Source of the DNA: Rhodovulum sp. 12E13
GTDB taxonomy: Bacteria > Pseudomonadota > Alphaproteobacteria > Rhodobacterales > Rhodobacteraceae
Reading direction: 5' to 3'
Assembly: GCF_003340565.1 (NCBI RefSeq)
Contig: NZ_QPLK01000007.1
Span: 150,699-214,698 of the forward strand
DNA: 64,000 nt
Below are positions 32,492-41,943 of this stretch, piece after piece; the stretch's first letter is position 1; the number at the start of each line of letters is the position of its first letter. A program made the position numbers and the translations under genes. The notes under the pieces are model-generated. The model did no database searches. It was not told the DNA's origin and worked only from the letters and a program-made list of their open reading frames with translations.

Positions 32492-33381
32492 CCGACACCT
32501 ATCGCAGCCGGACGCGTGCCGTCCGAGGCGCCGCGCGCGATCATTTGCGGCAATTGCGGGCAGACCGGCTCTCGCGCCGAGGCGCGCGGCCCGCAGAGAC
32601 GTCGGCGGCGCAAGCGCCGACGGGGGCGTCCTCTGCCGCGGCCGACCTTTCTCTGTCGATCTCGGCGGCGGCCGAATCGGCCTGCAGCAGCGTCTCGGCC
32701 GCAGAAGCCGTGGAGTCCGGGTGGACCGATCGTGCGACTGACGAGATGGGCGCATCCTCGGCGGAGGCCCTCGATGGCGCCGCGTGCGAGAGTGCCGGTT
32801 TGGGCCAGCGCCTCGGGGCCAATCCCGACGAGGAGGGCATGGTTGCCGAGCCGCCCGCGGAAGGCGGCGGCGATATCGCCGACGGCCCATCCGATCCGGC
32901 CGAGCGCGCGGATACCGGGACCGCGCGCCACCTCCCGGGCCGGCCAGAGGCCAAGACCGACCCTCAAGGTATCCCGGCGATACCCGAGGGCAGCGACAAT
33001 GCAGAGAGAGCCGGATCCGCCACGACGGCCGATGATGTCGCTCCTCGCACGGGAGGTCACGAGAGCGCCGGAACAGGTCCGGCCGCAGAGGCGGCCGACG
33101 AGGCCGCGTTCGGGAGCCAGGCGCATGACAGCGTCGCATGCGGCGCGGATTCCGATAGGTCGCCCGGCGGCACGACAGCCGGGGTCCAGTCCGATCTGCA
33201 CAGGCTGCCGGGCGCGGGGCCTGGCCTGGTCTGGATGCTGCAGCAATGCGGCGTGACCTCGCTGGACGATCTCGCACGAGCCGATCCCGAGGCTCTGACC
33301 GACCAGATGGGGCTCGTCGGCCAGATGCTCGACCTGTCCAGCTGGGTCGCTTTCGCGGAACGGGTCGGCGCCGAGCGCTGA
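32488..33381 (+). CDS. Unknown acidic low-complexity protein with C-terminal helix-hairpin-helix-like domain
   Basis: The 297-residue protein has a basic N-terminal 25 residues, a long Ala/Ser/Asp/Glu/Gly-rich disordered middle (about 30-235) and a compact C-terminal domain. That domain contains DLHRLPGAGPGLVWMLQQ, then CGVTSLDDLARADPEAL. The LxGxGPGL and GVTSLDDLA spacing resembles the helix-hairpin-helix module found at the C-terminus of many Rhodobacteraceae proteins. It starts inside the previous gene (4-nt overlap) with AGGAGAGACAAGACC upstream. The function is unknown; the middle may be a flexible tether. Confidence 0.65.
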   Translation: MTDTYRSRTRAVRGAARDHLRQLRADRLSRRGARPAETSAAQAPTGASSAAADLSLSISAAAESACSSVSAAEAVESGWTDRATDEMGASSAEALDGAACESAGLGQRLGANPDEEGMVAEPPAEGGGDIADGPSDPAERADTGTARHLPGRPEAKTDPQGIPAIPEGSDNAERAGSATTADDVAPRTGGHESAGTGPAAEAADEAAFGSQAHDSVACGADSDRSPGGTTAGVQSDLHRLPGAGPGLVWMLQQCGVTSLDDLARADPEALTDQMGLVGQMLDLSSWVAFAERVGAER

Positions 33382-33970
33382 GGTGAAGCGGCGCGGTGAC
33401 CGGGACTGTCCTGGTTAGACGCTGGGCCGCCCGACCGCCGGCTGCAGCTGCCGTCGGCCACACATCCGTCGACGCGGGGGCATTCGTTCTTTTCTTTCGG
33501 GGCCATGTACCGCTCGGGTATCGTGACCAAGCCGGGCGGTGTCCGTCGACGAGAAGAGTGGAGGCAGGGGTCGCTGCACCCGCTTGGATCCGGCGTCGAG
33601 GTGCCATCGGCCAGCCTTGTCCGGACACCGTCAATGGCGTTGGCGATCACGGTCATTGGGGCGCCGCCACGAGCGCGGGCGCGCGGTCTGCCGGCGCGGT
33701 TTCGCCGAAACGGCACGGTCGGCCATTCGGTGGGTCGGCCATTCGGTGGGTTGGCCAGTCGGCAGTGGGGCAGGCGGTGGTGAGGCAGTCGGTCTGGTCC
33801 GTTCCGCGTTGAGCCCTTTTGGGGACATCCCGTGCGAAATCGACGTGGCGGATGGATCGGGGAGCCATGCCATGGCGCCGGCAGACCACCAGCCCCTCGC
33901 AGGCCCCGCGCCTCCGACATCGGCGGGCGCGGAGCCGCATGGCCCGGCCTTGCGACCGGATCGAACGGGG
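33382..33970. other. 589-bp gap downstream of gvpA with no supported gene
   Basis: It separates the convergent helix-hairpin-helix gene and gvpA. Open frames here look like chance products of high GC. The notable structure is a short tandem repeat at 33719-33750. I did not find a clear intrinsic terminator for gvpA. Confidence 0.5.
33719..33750. repeat. Tandem 16-bp repeat, two exact copies
   Basis: TCGGCCATTCGGTGGG occurs twice head to tail. A degenerate third copy beginning TTGGCCAGTCGG follows at 33751. It lies in the gap downstream of gvpA. Confidence 0.85.
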
Positions 33971-34183
33971 TCAGGCGGCCTGCGGGTCTACGGTAAGCCC
34001 GATGGCCTCGGCGTATTTCAGCCAGGTTTCTACCGACGCCACGACGGCGCGGACCTCGATGGCCACAAGCTCGATCCCGACGAGCGAGACACGCACGAAG
34101 GCATCGACGACGACGCCCTTGTCGAGGATCCTGTCGACCACCTCGGCGATGGAGGCGGAGGCAAGGCTCTTTTCGATTGCCAT
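33971..34183 (-). CDS. gvpA: Major gas vesicle structural protein GvpA
   Basis: GvpA is the small hydrophobic protein that forms the ribs of the gas vesicle wall. The 70 residues follow the family almost throughout: [33 protein letters not shown] and [28 protein letters not shown] precedes the ATG. It is last in the minus-strand gvp order, after the TTG-started coiled-coil gene, with 96 bp of its own upstream sequence that is unusually A/T-rich and contains a CtrA-like box. A separate strong promoter for the major structural protein would fit; this is inferred. Confidence 0.97.
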   Translation of the reverse strand: MAIEKSLASASIAEVVDRILDKGVVVDAFVRVSLVGIELVAIEVRAVVASVETWLKYAEAIGLTVDPQAA

Positions 34184-34254
34184 GTCAGTTCCTTTCCCTT
34201 GGCATAGGCTCCACGCCGCGGATACGGCGCCGACACGCTTTTAGCGGCCTCGTC

Positions 34255-34269
34255 TTAAGTCACTCTGAA
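34255..34269. promoter_or_regulatory. CtrA-like box upstream of gvpA, TTAA-N7-TGAA
   Basis: Read on the gvpA strand it is TTCA-N7-TTAA, one mismatch from the CtrA core. It lies 72-86 nt upstream of the gvpA ATG in an A/T-rich stretch. Confidence 0.45.
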
Positions 34270-34279
34270 TGTTGGCATT

Positions 34280-36016
34280 TTACTGATCCCGGTCAGCAGC
34301 GTCGGGCGGTTCCGCGGCGCGCTCGGCGCGTGCGAGAAGCTCGGCCAGCGCCAGCCTCAGACCCGCGCCCTCGCGTTCGCTCCGCGCCAGCCGGGCGTCG
34401 ATCGCTTCGAGACGGTCGCCGATGACGGAGCCGGGCGGAGCGGCGTCGACCTGCCGGTCGAGCGCCGCATCGAGCCGTCCCAGCGCGTTCTCTGCGGCCA
34501 GCCAGAAATTCTTCATGCTCCTGTGCGACGTCTCGAGCGCATCCGACAGGATGCCGCCACGCTCTTCCAGTCGGGCGGCGAGCGCGTCGATCCGCTGCTC
34601 CAGCGCGCCGGTGTCGCCTGTCGCCTCCGCCTGATGCGACGGGATCGCCGCCTCGAGATTCACCAGCCGCGTGTCGAGCCAGCCGAGGGCCGCCAGCGTC
34701 TCTTCCGCTTGCGTCGAAAGCCGGTCGAGGCGGCCATCGTCCGCGGGCACGTTGCCCGGCTCTGCCAGCGGCAGCCGTTCGTCGATCAGGGCGGCGATCC
34801 CATCGCCCATGCTGCCGATCGCGGCAACCAGCGCCGCGTCTCGATCATTTTTCGAGGGAAGCGCGGCAAGCGCGCCCTCCAGCACGCCGATCCTGTCGGC
34901 CAGTCCGGCGAGCCCGGCCTGAAGGCGCTCGGCGCGCGCCGCGGCACCGCTGTCGAGCGACCCAAGGTGGGCGACGAGAGCCGCCTGGTTGGCCTCGCGC
35001 GCTTCTCCTGCGGCCTCGAAACCGAGGGCGACGGCCAACTCGAGGTCGCCGAGCTTGCCGGGGCCGCTGGCGTCGGCGGCGGCCTCAAGGCGCTCGGCCA
35101 GGCCGCCAAGGTCGGACAGTTGCGCATGCAGAAGCCTCAACGCCTGTTCGAGCCCGCCCCAGAAGGTCTGAACCCGCTCGGCGGGGAACGGGTCGGCCGG
35201 TGCGGCGGCGCGCGCGAGGAGACGCTGTTCGAGCGCCTCGAGGCGGGCGGCCAGCAGATCGTCGACCGGGGGAAGCGCGGCGGCCACCAGCCCGTCGACA
35301 TCCATCGCGTCGAGGCGGGCCTCGATGCGGTCGAGCCGTTCCGCCAGGTCCGAGGCAGGGCCCCCGGGCAGGTCGGGGCGATCGGTGTCGGGGTATATCT
35401 CTTCCGTTTCAACGGGGCGCGGTGCCGCTGACGGCGCATTGGCGCGCGTCGGCTCGGTGGGGGGCACCGGCCCTTCATGCGCAATGTCCTGTGCCGCCAC
35501 GACGGTAGCCGGTGTCTCGGGTGGGGCGGCGTCGGGCGCCTCGGTTTCGGCCGTTTCCGCCTCGGGCGCCACGGGGTCCGCCATGTCGGCATCCGCCGGT
35601 TGGTGCGGCCTGATGGCGGCCTCGTCGCCCGGGGCTGCTGCGTCAGGCAGCACGCCCGCGTCCGCTTGGTCCGGCGCGGCATCCTCCATGACCGCGCCGG
35701 GCCTTGCCGGGCCATCATCGGTTGCACCAGGCGTGGCCATGTCCGGAAGCGGCCCGTCCCGATCGGGCAGCAGCGTGTAGGCAATGTCGGAGAGCGGGCG
35801 ATCCGGCGCATCGAGAAGGACGCCGAAGCGCCGCGGCGCAAGGGCGATCAGGTTGCGGGCGACGCGCGACGCCTCGGACTGGAAGCGGGCCGCCAGCTCG
35901 GGCGAGGTATCCTCGGGCAGGATGGCCACGTGGCTGATCAGGCCGTGCCGGCGCAGCAATGCCTCGTGGTCGCCCGCGCCGGCGAGGGCAGTCTCTGCCC
36001 GCTCCGACAGGCTCAA
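34280..36016 (-). CDS. Large coiled-coil protein of unknown function in the gvp cluster
   Basis: I do not recognise this 578-residue protein. Residues 1-90 look like a folded domain (LISHVAILPEDTSPELAARF, then RRFGVLLDAPDRPLSDIAYT). Residues 90-215 are an acidic Pro/Ala linker. Residues 215-575 are Leu/Ala/Glu-rich with long heptad-like helices (RLDRIEARLDAM, RLAQ-type repeats), so probably coiled coil. The start is TTG at 36016 with GGAG seven bases upstream; no ATG or GTG lies further up in this frame. It lies between gvpK and gvpA, and a perfect CtrA-type box is 206 bp upstream. A scaffold or regulator of vesicles is conceivable. Confidence 0.7.
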   Translation of the reverse strand: MSLSERAETALAGAGDHEALLRRHGLISHVAILPEDTSPELAARFQSEASRVARNLIALAPRRFGVLLDAPDRPLSDIAYTLLPDRDGPLPDMATPGATDDGPARPGAVMEDAAPDQADAGVLPDAAAPGDEAAIRPHQPADADMADPVAPEAETAETEAPDAAPPETPATVVAAQDIAHEGPVPPTEPTRANAPSAAPRPVETEEIYPDTDRPDLPGGPASDLAERLDRIEARLDAMDVDGLVAAALPPVDDLLAARLEALEQRLLARAAAPADPFPAERVQTFWGGLEQALRLLHAQLSDLGGLAERLEAAADASGPGKLGDLELAVALGFEAAGEAREANQAALVAHLGSLDSGAAARAERLQAGLAGLADRIGVLEGALAALPSKNDRDAALVAAIGSMGDGIAALIDERLPLAEPGNVPADDGRLDRLSTQAEETLAALGWLDTRLVNLEAAIPSHQAEATGDTGALEQRIDALAARLEERGGILSDALETSHRSMKNFWLAAENALGRLDAALDRQVDAAPPGSVIGDRLEAIDARLARSEREGAGLRLALAELLARAERAAEPPDAADRDQ

Positions 36017-36221
36017 CTTCCCGCTCCGCGGTCCGGGCGGTCGCCGCCGCGACGGCGCTCATGCGCCGGTCCAGCAGTGGCCCGGCGCGTCAGCCAATGC
36101 CCGGAGGGCCTGCGGGCAGAGCCGGAACGGTGCCGCTGTGGCACCCGCGCTGACCTGGTCTCGTTCATCTGGACGATCCCCTCTGCCCGCCCGCTTCCCC
36201 TGGCGTTTAGACCCGGCATGG

Positions 36222-36236
36222 TTAAGGCGGCCTTAA
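36222..36236. promoter_or_regulatory. Perfect CtrA-type box TTAA-N7-TTAA
   Basis: TTAAGGC-G-GCCTTAA is a perfect 7-bp inverted repeat and exactly fits TTAA-N7-TTAA. It lies in the 245-bp gap between gvpK and the coiled-coil gene, where the promoter of the latter is expected. Confidence 0.6.
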
Positions 36237-36261
36237 TGCCTGCCCGTCCCGTCGGGCGGGA

Positions 36262-36603
36262 TCAGATCGTGCGCCCGAGGGGGCCGAGATCGAGGGAGAG
36301 CTGGTCGGGCGTGAGGCCGAAGGCCCGGGCCTGCGCGGCGATTGCTTCTTCGGCGCGCATGAGCGTCAGCCCGAGCCGCTCTTCTTCCTGCGGCGTGAGC
36401 GACCCCGCTTCCATGCGCCGGATCGCCTGCAGCTCCATCAGCTGGCGCAGGAATTCCATCAGCCCCAGGACGATGCGGGCAAGATCCTCGGCGACCGTAT
36501 CGGGGTCGAGGTCGAGCGCGGCGCCGGCCTCTATGCGCTCGACCGCTGCCTCGAGCAGCTCGTCGCAGGGCGAGGGGCCAGGGTGAGGGGCGGCGGCTGT
36601 CAT
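36262..36603 (-). CDS. gvpK: Gas vesicle protein GvpK
   Basis: GvpK is a minor gas vesicle assembly protein. The 113 residues contain the family core DLDPDTVAEDLARIVLGLMEFLRQLMELQAIRRMEAGSLTPQEEERLG here split over residues 30-75, followed by an AEEAIAAQARAFGLT helix. The start MTAAAPHPGP overlaps the stop of the upstream GvpL/F-family gene by 4 nt. A 245-bp gap follows, so an operon boundary may lie here. Confidence 0.93.
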   Translation of the reverse strand: MTAAAPHPGPSPCDELLEAAVERIEAGAALDLDPDTVAEDLARIVLGLMEFLRQLMELQAIRRMEAGSLTPQEEERLGLTLMRAEEAIAAQARAFGLTPDQLSLDLGPLGRTI

Positions 36604-37328
36604 CCGGGGCATCCTTGGGCAAAGCTGAAGAGCGGCCATGGCCCGGTGACGAGGAGGCGGCCGCTCCCCGTCGGCGGGGCGCCGAGGGCAGAGGCGGCAC
36701 GCGCGGCCTGGTCGGCGAGCGCGCCCTCCGGCGCGCGGCGCATGCAGACCGAGACGCGCAGCCCGGTGGCGGTGCTCTCGATCGAGGTTGCCTCGGCGGC
36801 GAGCCGCTCCACGAGGGCGTACAGCCACGAGCGCGCCGCAGACTGTGCAGACCCGGCCGCCGCGCGTGCCCCGGCGCGGGCGGCGAGCCAGGTGCGGCCC
36901 TCGGGCGGGAAGGAAACCGCCCCGGGCGCGGGGCTGTCGTGGCGGCATCGCGGTGGTGGGGTGACAGGCAGGAGCAGCGCCAGCTCGACGTGATCCTGCG
37001 CCATGGCGAGCATGCCCTGCAGCGACAGAGCGCAGCGGCGCGCGCGCTCGCGGGCGGTGCGTGGCGCCACTGGCCGGCGCGGCGGCCAAGGGAGGAAGGC
37101 GGGTGACATCGCCTGGACCGCCACGCAACCGGCCATGCGCGCGCGGGGGGAGGCGAACGCGTCTCCCGGCACGACCACCAGATCGAGGTCCGGCGCCCCC
37201 GCGGCCCGGTGCATGCCCCGGGGAAGCGGCGCGTGGGCGGGAACGATCCCGAGGGAGAGAGCCGGCAGGCCGGTTGCCCCCCGCGCCGCGCCCGGGCGCG
37301 CCGCCCGGTCGACGAGCACGCCGCTCAT
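36600..37328 (-). CDS. GvpL/GvpF-family gas vesicle protein (copy nearest gvpK)
   Basis: GvpF/L proteins have a two-domain fold and assist vesicle assembly. This 242-residue member ends with the family signature TGPWPLFSFA and has the central helical region SWLYALVERLAAEATSIEST. The N-terminal ferredoxin-like half is more divergent. It overlaps gvpK downstream and the GvpA-family gene upstream by 4 nt each. It is one of four GvpF/L-type genes in the cluster. Confidence 0.8.
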   Translation of the reverse strand: MSGVLVDRAARPGAARGATGLPALSLGIVPAHAPLPRGMHRAAGAPDLDLVVVPGDAFASPRARMAGCVAVQAMSPAFLPWPPRRPVAPRTARERARRCALSLQGMLAMAQDHVELALLLPVTPPPRCRHDSPAPGAVSFPPEGRTWLAARAGARAAAGSAQSAARSWLYALVERLAAEATSIESTATGLRVSVCMRRAPEGALADQAARAASALGAPPTGSGRLLVTGPWPLFSFAQGCPG

Positions 37329-37606
37329 CTCCGCTCGCCCGCGCAGGCTTCGGGGGCGCCGCCGCAGCTCGTGCGCGCCCCGTCGGCATGAGGCCGGTGC
37401 CTTGTCCGGCGCATCGTGTCGGGCGAAGCCAGCACCAGGTCGGCGCCGACGAAAACGAGATCGACGCCCGCAACGGTCAGCCAGAGCTCCCCGCGGATCA
37501 CCACCCCGCGATCGAGCAATCGGTCGACCACGTCGACCAGCCGCGTGTCGCAGGAGGCGAGCGCCGTGTCCGGGGCGACGAAGAGCGGCGCCTGCGTCTC
37601 AGCCAT
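37325..37606 (-). CDS. GvpA-family minor gas vesicle protein (GvpJ/M/S-like)
   Basis: The 93-residue protein has the GvpA fold core: TRLVDVVDRLLDRGVVIRGELWLTVAGVDLVFVGADLVLAS. A non-conserved basic tail (TMRRTRHRPHADG) replaces the GvpA C-terminus. Minor GvpA paralogues are thought to shape or nucleate vesicles. MAETQAPLF at 37606 is chosen; it overlaps the upstream GvpL gene by 8 nt and the downstream GvpL/F gene by 4 nt. Which of J, M or S it is cannot be decided by eye. Confidence 0.85.
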   Translation of the reverse strand: MAETQAPLFVAPDTALASCDTRLVDVVDRLLDRGVVIRGELWLTVAGVDLVFVGADLVLASPDTMRRTRHRPHADGARTSCGGAPEACAGERR

Positions 37607-38324
37607 GCGCCGCCTCCCCGTGGCCGGCGAAGGAATAGGGGGGCCATGGCCCGGACAGCGCGAGGTCGAGGCCCAGCCCCGCCGCTTCCCGCGCCCCGGC
37701 GGCCGCGCACGCGCGCAGCGCATCGACGCCGCTCGCGGGAACGAGCAGGGCGAGATCGACGAGGCGGTCGGTACGCGGCGCTCCCGGCATGGCCTCGCGC
37801 GCGAGGCCCGCGGCCTCGGTCGCCAGCCGCTCGGCCATCCGGACCCGCGCGGCAGCGCGCTCGGCCCTCAGATCGCGGCGTCGACGCCCGCGCTCGAGAA
37901 AGGCGCGGCCACTGTTGGCGGGCGTGCCTGCCTCTTTGCCGTCCGCCGCGTCCCGGGCACCGGCGGGCAGCGCGGCGCCCGGGCGGAGGGCCAGCCGCAG
38001 GCCGTATTCATGCGCCCCGCCGATGCGGGCGAGACCCGCGCGGTAGCGGGCGCCCTCGGCCGCAAGGTGGGTGTGCAGCGCAGCCTCGCCGGAGAAACCG
38101 GCCGGAAAGCGCACGGGCAGCACGTCGCCAAGGCGCGCCTGTGCGACGAGAAGGGCGTTGTGGGCGAGCGCGCCGGAGACGGCCTCTTCCTCGGTCTGGG
38201 GCATGGCCTCGAGCGGCGTGCAGAGGGCTACGAGCCCGCCGGCGCGCACGCGCAGATGCGGCGCGGCGTCCACCGGGGCTGGAGTGGCGGCGTCGGTGAG
38301 CCCGTGCAGGATCAGGGCGGTCAT
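37599..38324 (-). CDS. gvpL: Gas vesicle protein GvpL/GvpF family
   Basis: The 241-residue protein begins [15 protein letters not shown] and has the GvpF/L landmarks: ALAHNALLVAQARLGDVLPVRFPAGFSGEA (the VLPVRFG-type motif), HEYGLRLAL and the C-terminal ALSGPWPPYSFA. It overlaps both neighbours. The L assignment rests on position and length, and F-type is equally possible. Confidence 0.88.
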   Translation of the reverse strand: MTALILHGLTDAATPAPVDAAPHLRVRAGGLVALCTPLEAMPQTEEEAVSGALAHNALLVAQARLGDVLPVRFPAGFSGEAALHTHLAAEGARYRAGLARIGGAHEYGLRLALRPGAALPAGARDAADGKEAGTPANSGRAFLERGRRRRDLRAERAAARVRMAERLATEAAGLAREAMPGAPRTDRLVDLALLVPASGVDALRACAAAGAREAAGLGLDLALSGPWPPYSFAGHGEAAHG

Positions 38325-39403
38325 GCAACCTCCGCGATCGGGCCGGCCGTGGCGGCGCGACCGGCCGCCATCGGCAATCCGTCCCGCGCCAATGAGAGCA
38401 GCACCGCCTCGCCCGGCGCGGCGGGGGCACGTCCGAGGCGCGCGCAGGCGGCGAGCAGGGTGGCCGCCCGGTCGATCTCGGCGGGGAGCAGGGCGTCCGG
38501 CCCTCCGGTGGCCGTGAGTGCCCGCCGTCGAAGCCCGGCGACGGCGGCCGGCGCGACCGGCAGGCCGGGATCTGCGCCGAGGCGGCGGGCCGCGTCGGCG
38601 AGATCGTCCGTGCCGACGGTTTCGAGCTGCGCACGCGCGAACGACAGGGCCGGCGAGGGGCCGACAAGACGGATGCGAAGCCCCTCCTTCCAGAGCGCGT
38701 CGACCTCCTCGAGGGTGGCTTCGAGCGCGACTCGTTCGGCATGGTCGACCAGCAGCACGAGGTTGGCGAGGCCCCCCTCCGTGTCGGGCAGGCGGATCGC
38801 ATCGGTTGCGGTCGCCGCGAGTCGGCTGGCGATCTCGTCTCCGAGCCGCCGGGCGAGGGCAGCGACGGCCGCCGCGCGCGCGCCACGGGGCGGCCGTCGT
38901 GGCAGCCCGGACAATTCCGGCGCGGCGGCGAAGCGGCGGGCGGCGCGCCGGGCGTCCCATGCGACGACGACCTGAAACTGCGCGCGCCCGCAGAGCCGCT
39001 CGACGGCGGCGGCGAGCGCCGGCGCGTTCGCCCGGGCGAAGGTGGAGAGGTCGTCCGGCGGCAGAGTGCCGGGCGCCGCCGGCACTACGGTTCCGAGCGG
39101 GGCGAGGGCCTCGAGCCGCTTCTGGCGGACGAGCGCCTTGTGCGCGACAGCCCGGCGAAGGTCGGCGCCGGCCGGCAGTCTGCCGCCGACATTTCCCATC
39201 ATGGCTGCGGGCGCAGGATCCGCAGCCTCGACCGACAGGGCCGGCCTGCCGCAGGGCAACGTGAAGGGCCGCCCCGCGCAGCCTTCGGGGAGCGCGGTCG
39301 TCTCGGCCTCTTCCGCTGCGCTGCCCGGCTCGATCCGCGACAGAGCGAGGAAGGCAACGAGTTCGACGCGGCGGCTCGCGGTCGGTGGGGGGGCTGTCGT
39401 CAT
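38321..39403 (-). CDS. Divergent long GvpF/L-like protein
   Basis: The 360-residue protein keeps GvpF/L features: [32 protein letters not shown] near residue 85 (position of the VLPVRF motif), [22 protein letters not shown] and [18 protein letters not shown] near residue 265. Beyond that it has about 85 additional C-terminal residues not found in ordinary members. The start overlaps the AAA ATPase stop by 4 nt. The VRF motif is degenerate, so it may be a specialised paralogue. Confidence 0.72.
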   Translation of the reverse strand: MTTAPPPTASRRVELVAFLALSRIEPGSAAEEAETTALPEGCAGRPFTLPCGRPALSVEAADPAPAAMMGNVGGRLPAGADLRRAVAHKALVRQKRLEALAPLGTVVPAAPGTLPPDDLSTFARANAPALAAAVERLCGRAQFQVVVAWDARRAARRFAAAPELSGLPRRPPRGARAAAVAALARRLGDEIASRLAATATDAIRLPDTEGGLANLVLLVDHAERVALEATLEEVDALWKEGLRIRLVGPSPALSFARAQLETVGTDDLADAARRLGADPGLPVAPAAVAGLRRRALTATGGPDALLPAEIDRAATLLAACARLGRAPAAPGEAVLLSLARDGLPMAAGRAATAGPIAEVA

Positions 39404-41943
39404 GGAGCGGTCCGTTCTGGGCTCTGGCGATGGGTGGCCGTGGGGCCGGCGAGAAGGGTGCCGCGAGTGCGCAGCGCCGCGAGCGCGGCGTCGATGTCGG
39501 CGGGATGTATGGCGGGGGGCGCCTCCGTGCCGGGGGGATCGACGGCGGCGGGCCGGGCATCGGCTGACGGCCCTGTCTCGGGGGTGGCGGAGTCTTCGCC
39601 CTGACGCGCCCCGGCTGCCGGGCGCCAGCGCGACAGGGCACGGCGCGCGGCTTCTGTCATCAGCGCGGCGAGTTCGGCAGGCGAGGCGCCCTCGGTCGCC
39701 GCGGCGAGGCGGTCGAGATCCACCTCCGGCGCGAAAGGCCGTCCGCGCGCGTGGACGGCCAGCACCTCGCGCCGCCCGGCGGCGTCGGGCAGGCCCACCG
39801 GCACCACGAGGTCGAACCGGCCGGGCCGGGTCAGGGCGGGGTCGAGCGCGTCGGGCCGGTTGGTGGCGGCGATCACCGTGACGCCGGCATTCTCCTCCAG
39901 CCCGTCCATCTCGGTAAGCAGTTGCGCCACGATCCGGTCCACGGCAGCGTCGGCTCGCCCGCGGGCAGGCACGAGCGTGTCGATCTCGTCGAAGAAGAGC
40001 AGCGACGGCGCGGCGAGGCGGGCGCGGCGAAAGGCACCCGCCAGCGCCCGCTCGGCCTCGCCGAGGAATTGCGAGAGCAACGCGGCAGGGCGCATCGGCA
40101 GGAAGTTGACGCCGGCCTCGGCCGCCAGAGCGCGCACCAGCAGCGTCTTGCCCGTGCCGGGCGGGCCGGCCAGCAGGATGCCCCGCGGAGCGGACAGGCG
40201 CATCCGGCGCAGCGCGCTGGCGCGGGTCAGCGGCCAGACGACGGCCTCGGTCAGCTGTGCCTTCGCCGCGTCGAGCCCACCGATATCGGCCCAGCGCGGG
40301 GGGTGCCCGTCCTGCCCGTCGACGCGCAGCGCGCTGGGCCGGATGCGGCGCCGGGCCGTCTCGAGATCGTCCGGCACGATCTCGAGCGCCTCGGCCGCGA
40401 CCGCCGCGGTGCCGCCCGCCTGCGTGCGGGCCCGCGCGAGCGCGGCGAGCCCCGCCTCGCGCGCCAGCGCCGCGAGATCGGCGCCCGTGAAACCGTGGCA
40501 CCGGACGGCGAGCGCGGCGAGATCGACGTCTGCACCGAGAGGGGCGCGCGCGAGGTGCAGTGCCAGGATCTCGGACCGCGCCTCGGGGCCGGGAGGCAGG
40601 AACGCGATCTCGCGCTCCAGCCGTCCGGGCCGGCGGAGCGCAGGGTCGAGCGCGTCGGGCAGATTCGTCGCGGCGATCACCACCACCCGGTCGCGCGGGC
40701 TGAGCCCGTCGAGCAGGGTCAGGAGCTGGCCGACGACGCGCCGCTCCACCTGTTTCTCGCCCGACAGCCCCTCGCGCATTGGTGCGATCGCGTCGATCTC
40801 GTCGAGGAAGACGATGGCCGGCGCCCGACGCGCGGCGGCCTCGAACACCTCGCGCAGCGCGCGCTCGCTCTCGCCGTAATGCTTCGATACGATCTCCGGC
40901 CCGGCAAGGTGGAAGAAGGCGGCCTCCGTCCGTTCGGCGATGGCGCGGGCGAGCAGGGTCTTGCCGCTGCCGGGCGGCCCGGTGAAGAGCACGCCGCGCG
41001 GCGGATCGAGGCCCAGCCGCTCGAACAGATCGGGCCGGGCGAGCGGCAGTTCGACCATTTCGTGCACCGCGGCGATCTGCGCGTCGAGCCCGGCTATGCC
41101 CGGGTAGCGCGGGGCTGTAGCGGGCGAAGCGGCGATGCGGATCGCGGTCGCGGCGCAGACGCGGCCTGCGGGAGAGGGGCCGAGACCCGAGACGCTCAAG
41201 CGGTGACGCCCCTCTGATGTGTCCACGGCGACCCGGTCGCCCTCGGTCAGGCACACGTCGGCGAGGGCATCGACGAGCGCGGCCTCCGGCGGCGGTGGAC
41301 CGTCGGTCAGCAGCCGCGCCTCGGCGAGCGCGGGCAGCGTGGCCGGGGCGAGGCGAACGGGTTCGCCCCAGCGCGCGCCGGCATTCGCGGCGATGGCGGC
41401 CTCGGCCCACAGGCGGCTGCCGGCACCGGCCGCTGGCATCACCCGTGCATGGGTGCGCCGGCCGCCGTCGAGCGCGACCGTGTCGCCGGGGCGCAGATCC
41501 AGCCGGGCCATGCTCTCGGGCGCCAGCCGCACGAGCCCCCGCCCGGCGTCGGACGAGGGCCCCGGCGCGATCGGAAGAGCGAGGACCAGCCCGCTCGACC
41601 CGCCGGCGGGCCCTCCGGCTCTGCTGCGATCGCCCTCGAGGGGGTCGTGCTGCGAAGGGGGGCCGCCGGTCGCGTAGCCGATGCTGTCCTGGGGGGCGCC
41701 CTCCTGCGCGGCCGGCGATCCGGCTCGTCGGGACTCTGCCTCGTCGCCGCGTATCCTCCGATCGTGCACATCGGGCCGGTCCGCCGCCGGCGGGCGGCAG
41801 CCGAGGCTGCCGGGAGTGGCGGCGACGGTCTGCGGCGCCTCCTGGTCGGCGCGCTCCCGGGCCGCCCAGGGGGCGTCGCCCGGATCGGTGCCGTTCGGGG
41901 CCTGTTGAGAGTGGCTGCCGCTGCGGCGGGGCGGGGCGGTCAT
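39400..41943 (-). CDS. CDC48-type double AAA ATPase of the gas vesicle cluster
   Basis: This 847-residue ATPase has a low-complexity N-terminal 110 residues, then a CDC48-N-like double-psi barrel ([23 protein letters not shown]). The first AAA module has Walker A GPPGSGKT, Walker [13 protein letters not shown] and Arg-finger region [11 protein letters not shown]. The second has [20 protein letters not shown] and ALTRPGRFD. Both catalytic sites look intact. A tail of about 70 residues ends in a helix [18 protein letters not shown]. It overlaps gvpG and the GvpF/L gene by 4 nt each. It probably remodels vesicle proteins; this is inferred from the family. Confidence 0.9.
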   Translation of the reverse strand: MTAPPRRSGSHSQQAPNGTDPGDAPWAARERADQEAPQTVAATPGSLGCRPPAADRPDVHDRRIRGDEAESRRAGSPAAQEGAPQDSIGYATGGPPSQHDPLEGDRSRAGGPAGGSSGLVLALPIAPGPSSDAGRGLVRLAPESMARLDLRPGDTVALDGGRRTHARVMPAAGAGSRLWAEAAIAANAGARWGEPVRLAPATLPALAEARLLTDGPPPPEAALVDALADVCLTEGDRVAVDTSEGRHRLSVSGLGPSPAGRVCAATAIRIAASPATAPRYPGIAGLDAQIAAVHEMVELPLARPDLFERLGLDPPRGVLFTGPPGSGKTLLARAIAERTEAAFFHLAGPEIVSKHYGESERALREVFEAAARRAPAIVFLDEIDAIAPMREGLSGEKQVERRVVGQLLTLLDGLSPRDRVVVIAATNLPDALDPALRRPGRLEREIAFLPPGPEARSEILALHLARAPLGADVDLAALAVRCHGFTGADLAALAREAGLAALARARTQAGGTAAVAAEALEIVPDDLETARRRIRPSALRVDGQDGHPPRWADIGGLDAAKAQLTEAVVWPLTRASALRRMRLSAPRGILLAGPPGTGKTLLVRALAAEAGVNFLPMRPAALLSQFLGEAERALAGAFRRARLAAPSLLFFDEIDTLVPARGRADAAVDRIVAQLLTEMDGLEENAGVTVIAATNRPDALDPALTRPGRFDLVVPVGLPDAAGRREVLAVHARGRPFAPEVDLDRLAAATEGASPAELAALMTEAARRALSRWRPAAGARQGEDSATPETGPSADARPAAVDPPGTEAPPAIHPADIDAALAALRTRGTLLAGPTATHRQSPERTAP

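Noticed and set aside
33719..33766. Tandem repeats considered as a CRISPR array
   Set aside because: The copies are head to tail without spacers and only two are exact.
33057..33920. Minus-strand frames in the gap after gvpA as possible extra gvp genes
   Set aside because: No Gvp motif, no ribosome-binding site, Pro/Arg-rich chance composition, and partly antisense to the helix-hairpin-helix gene.
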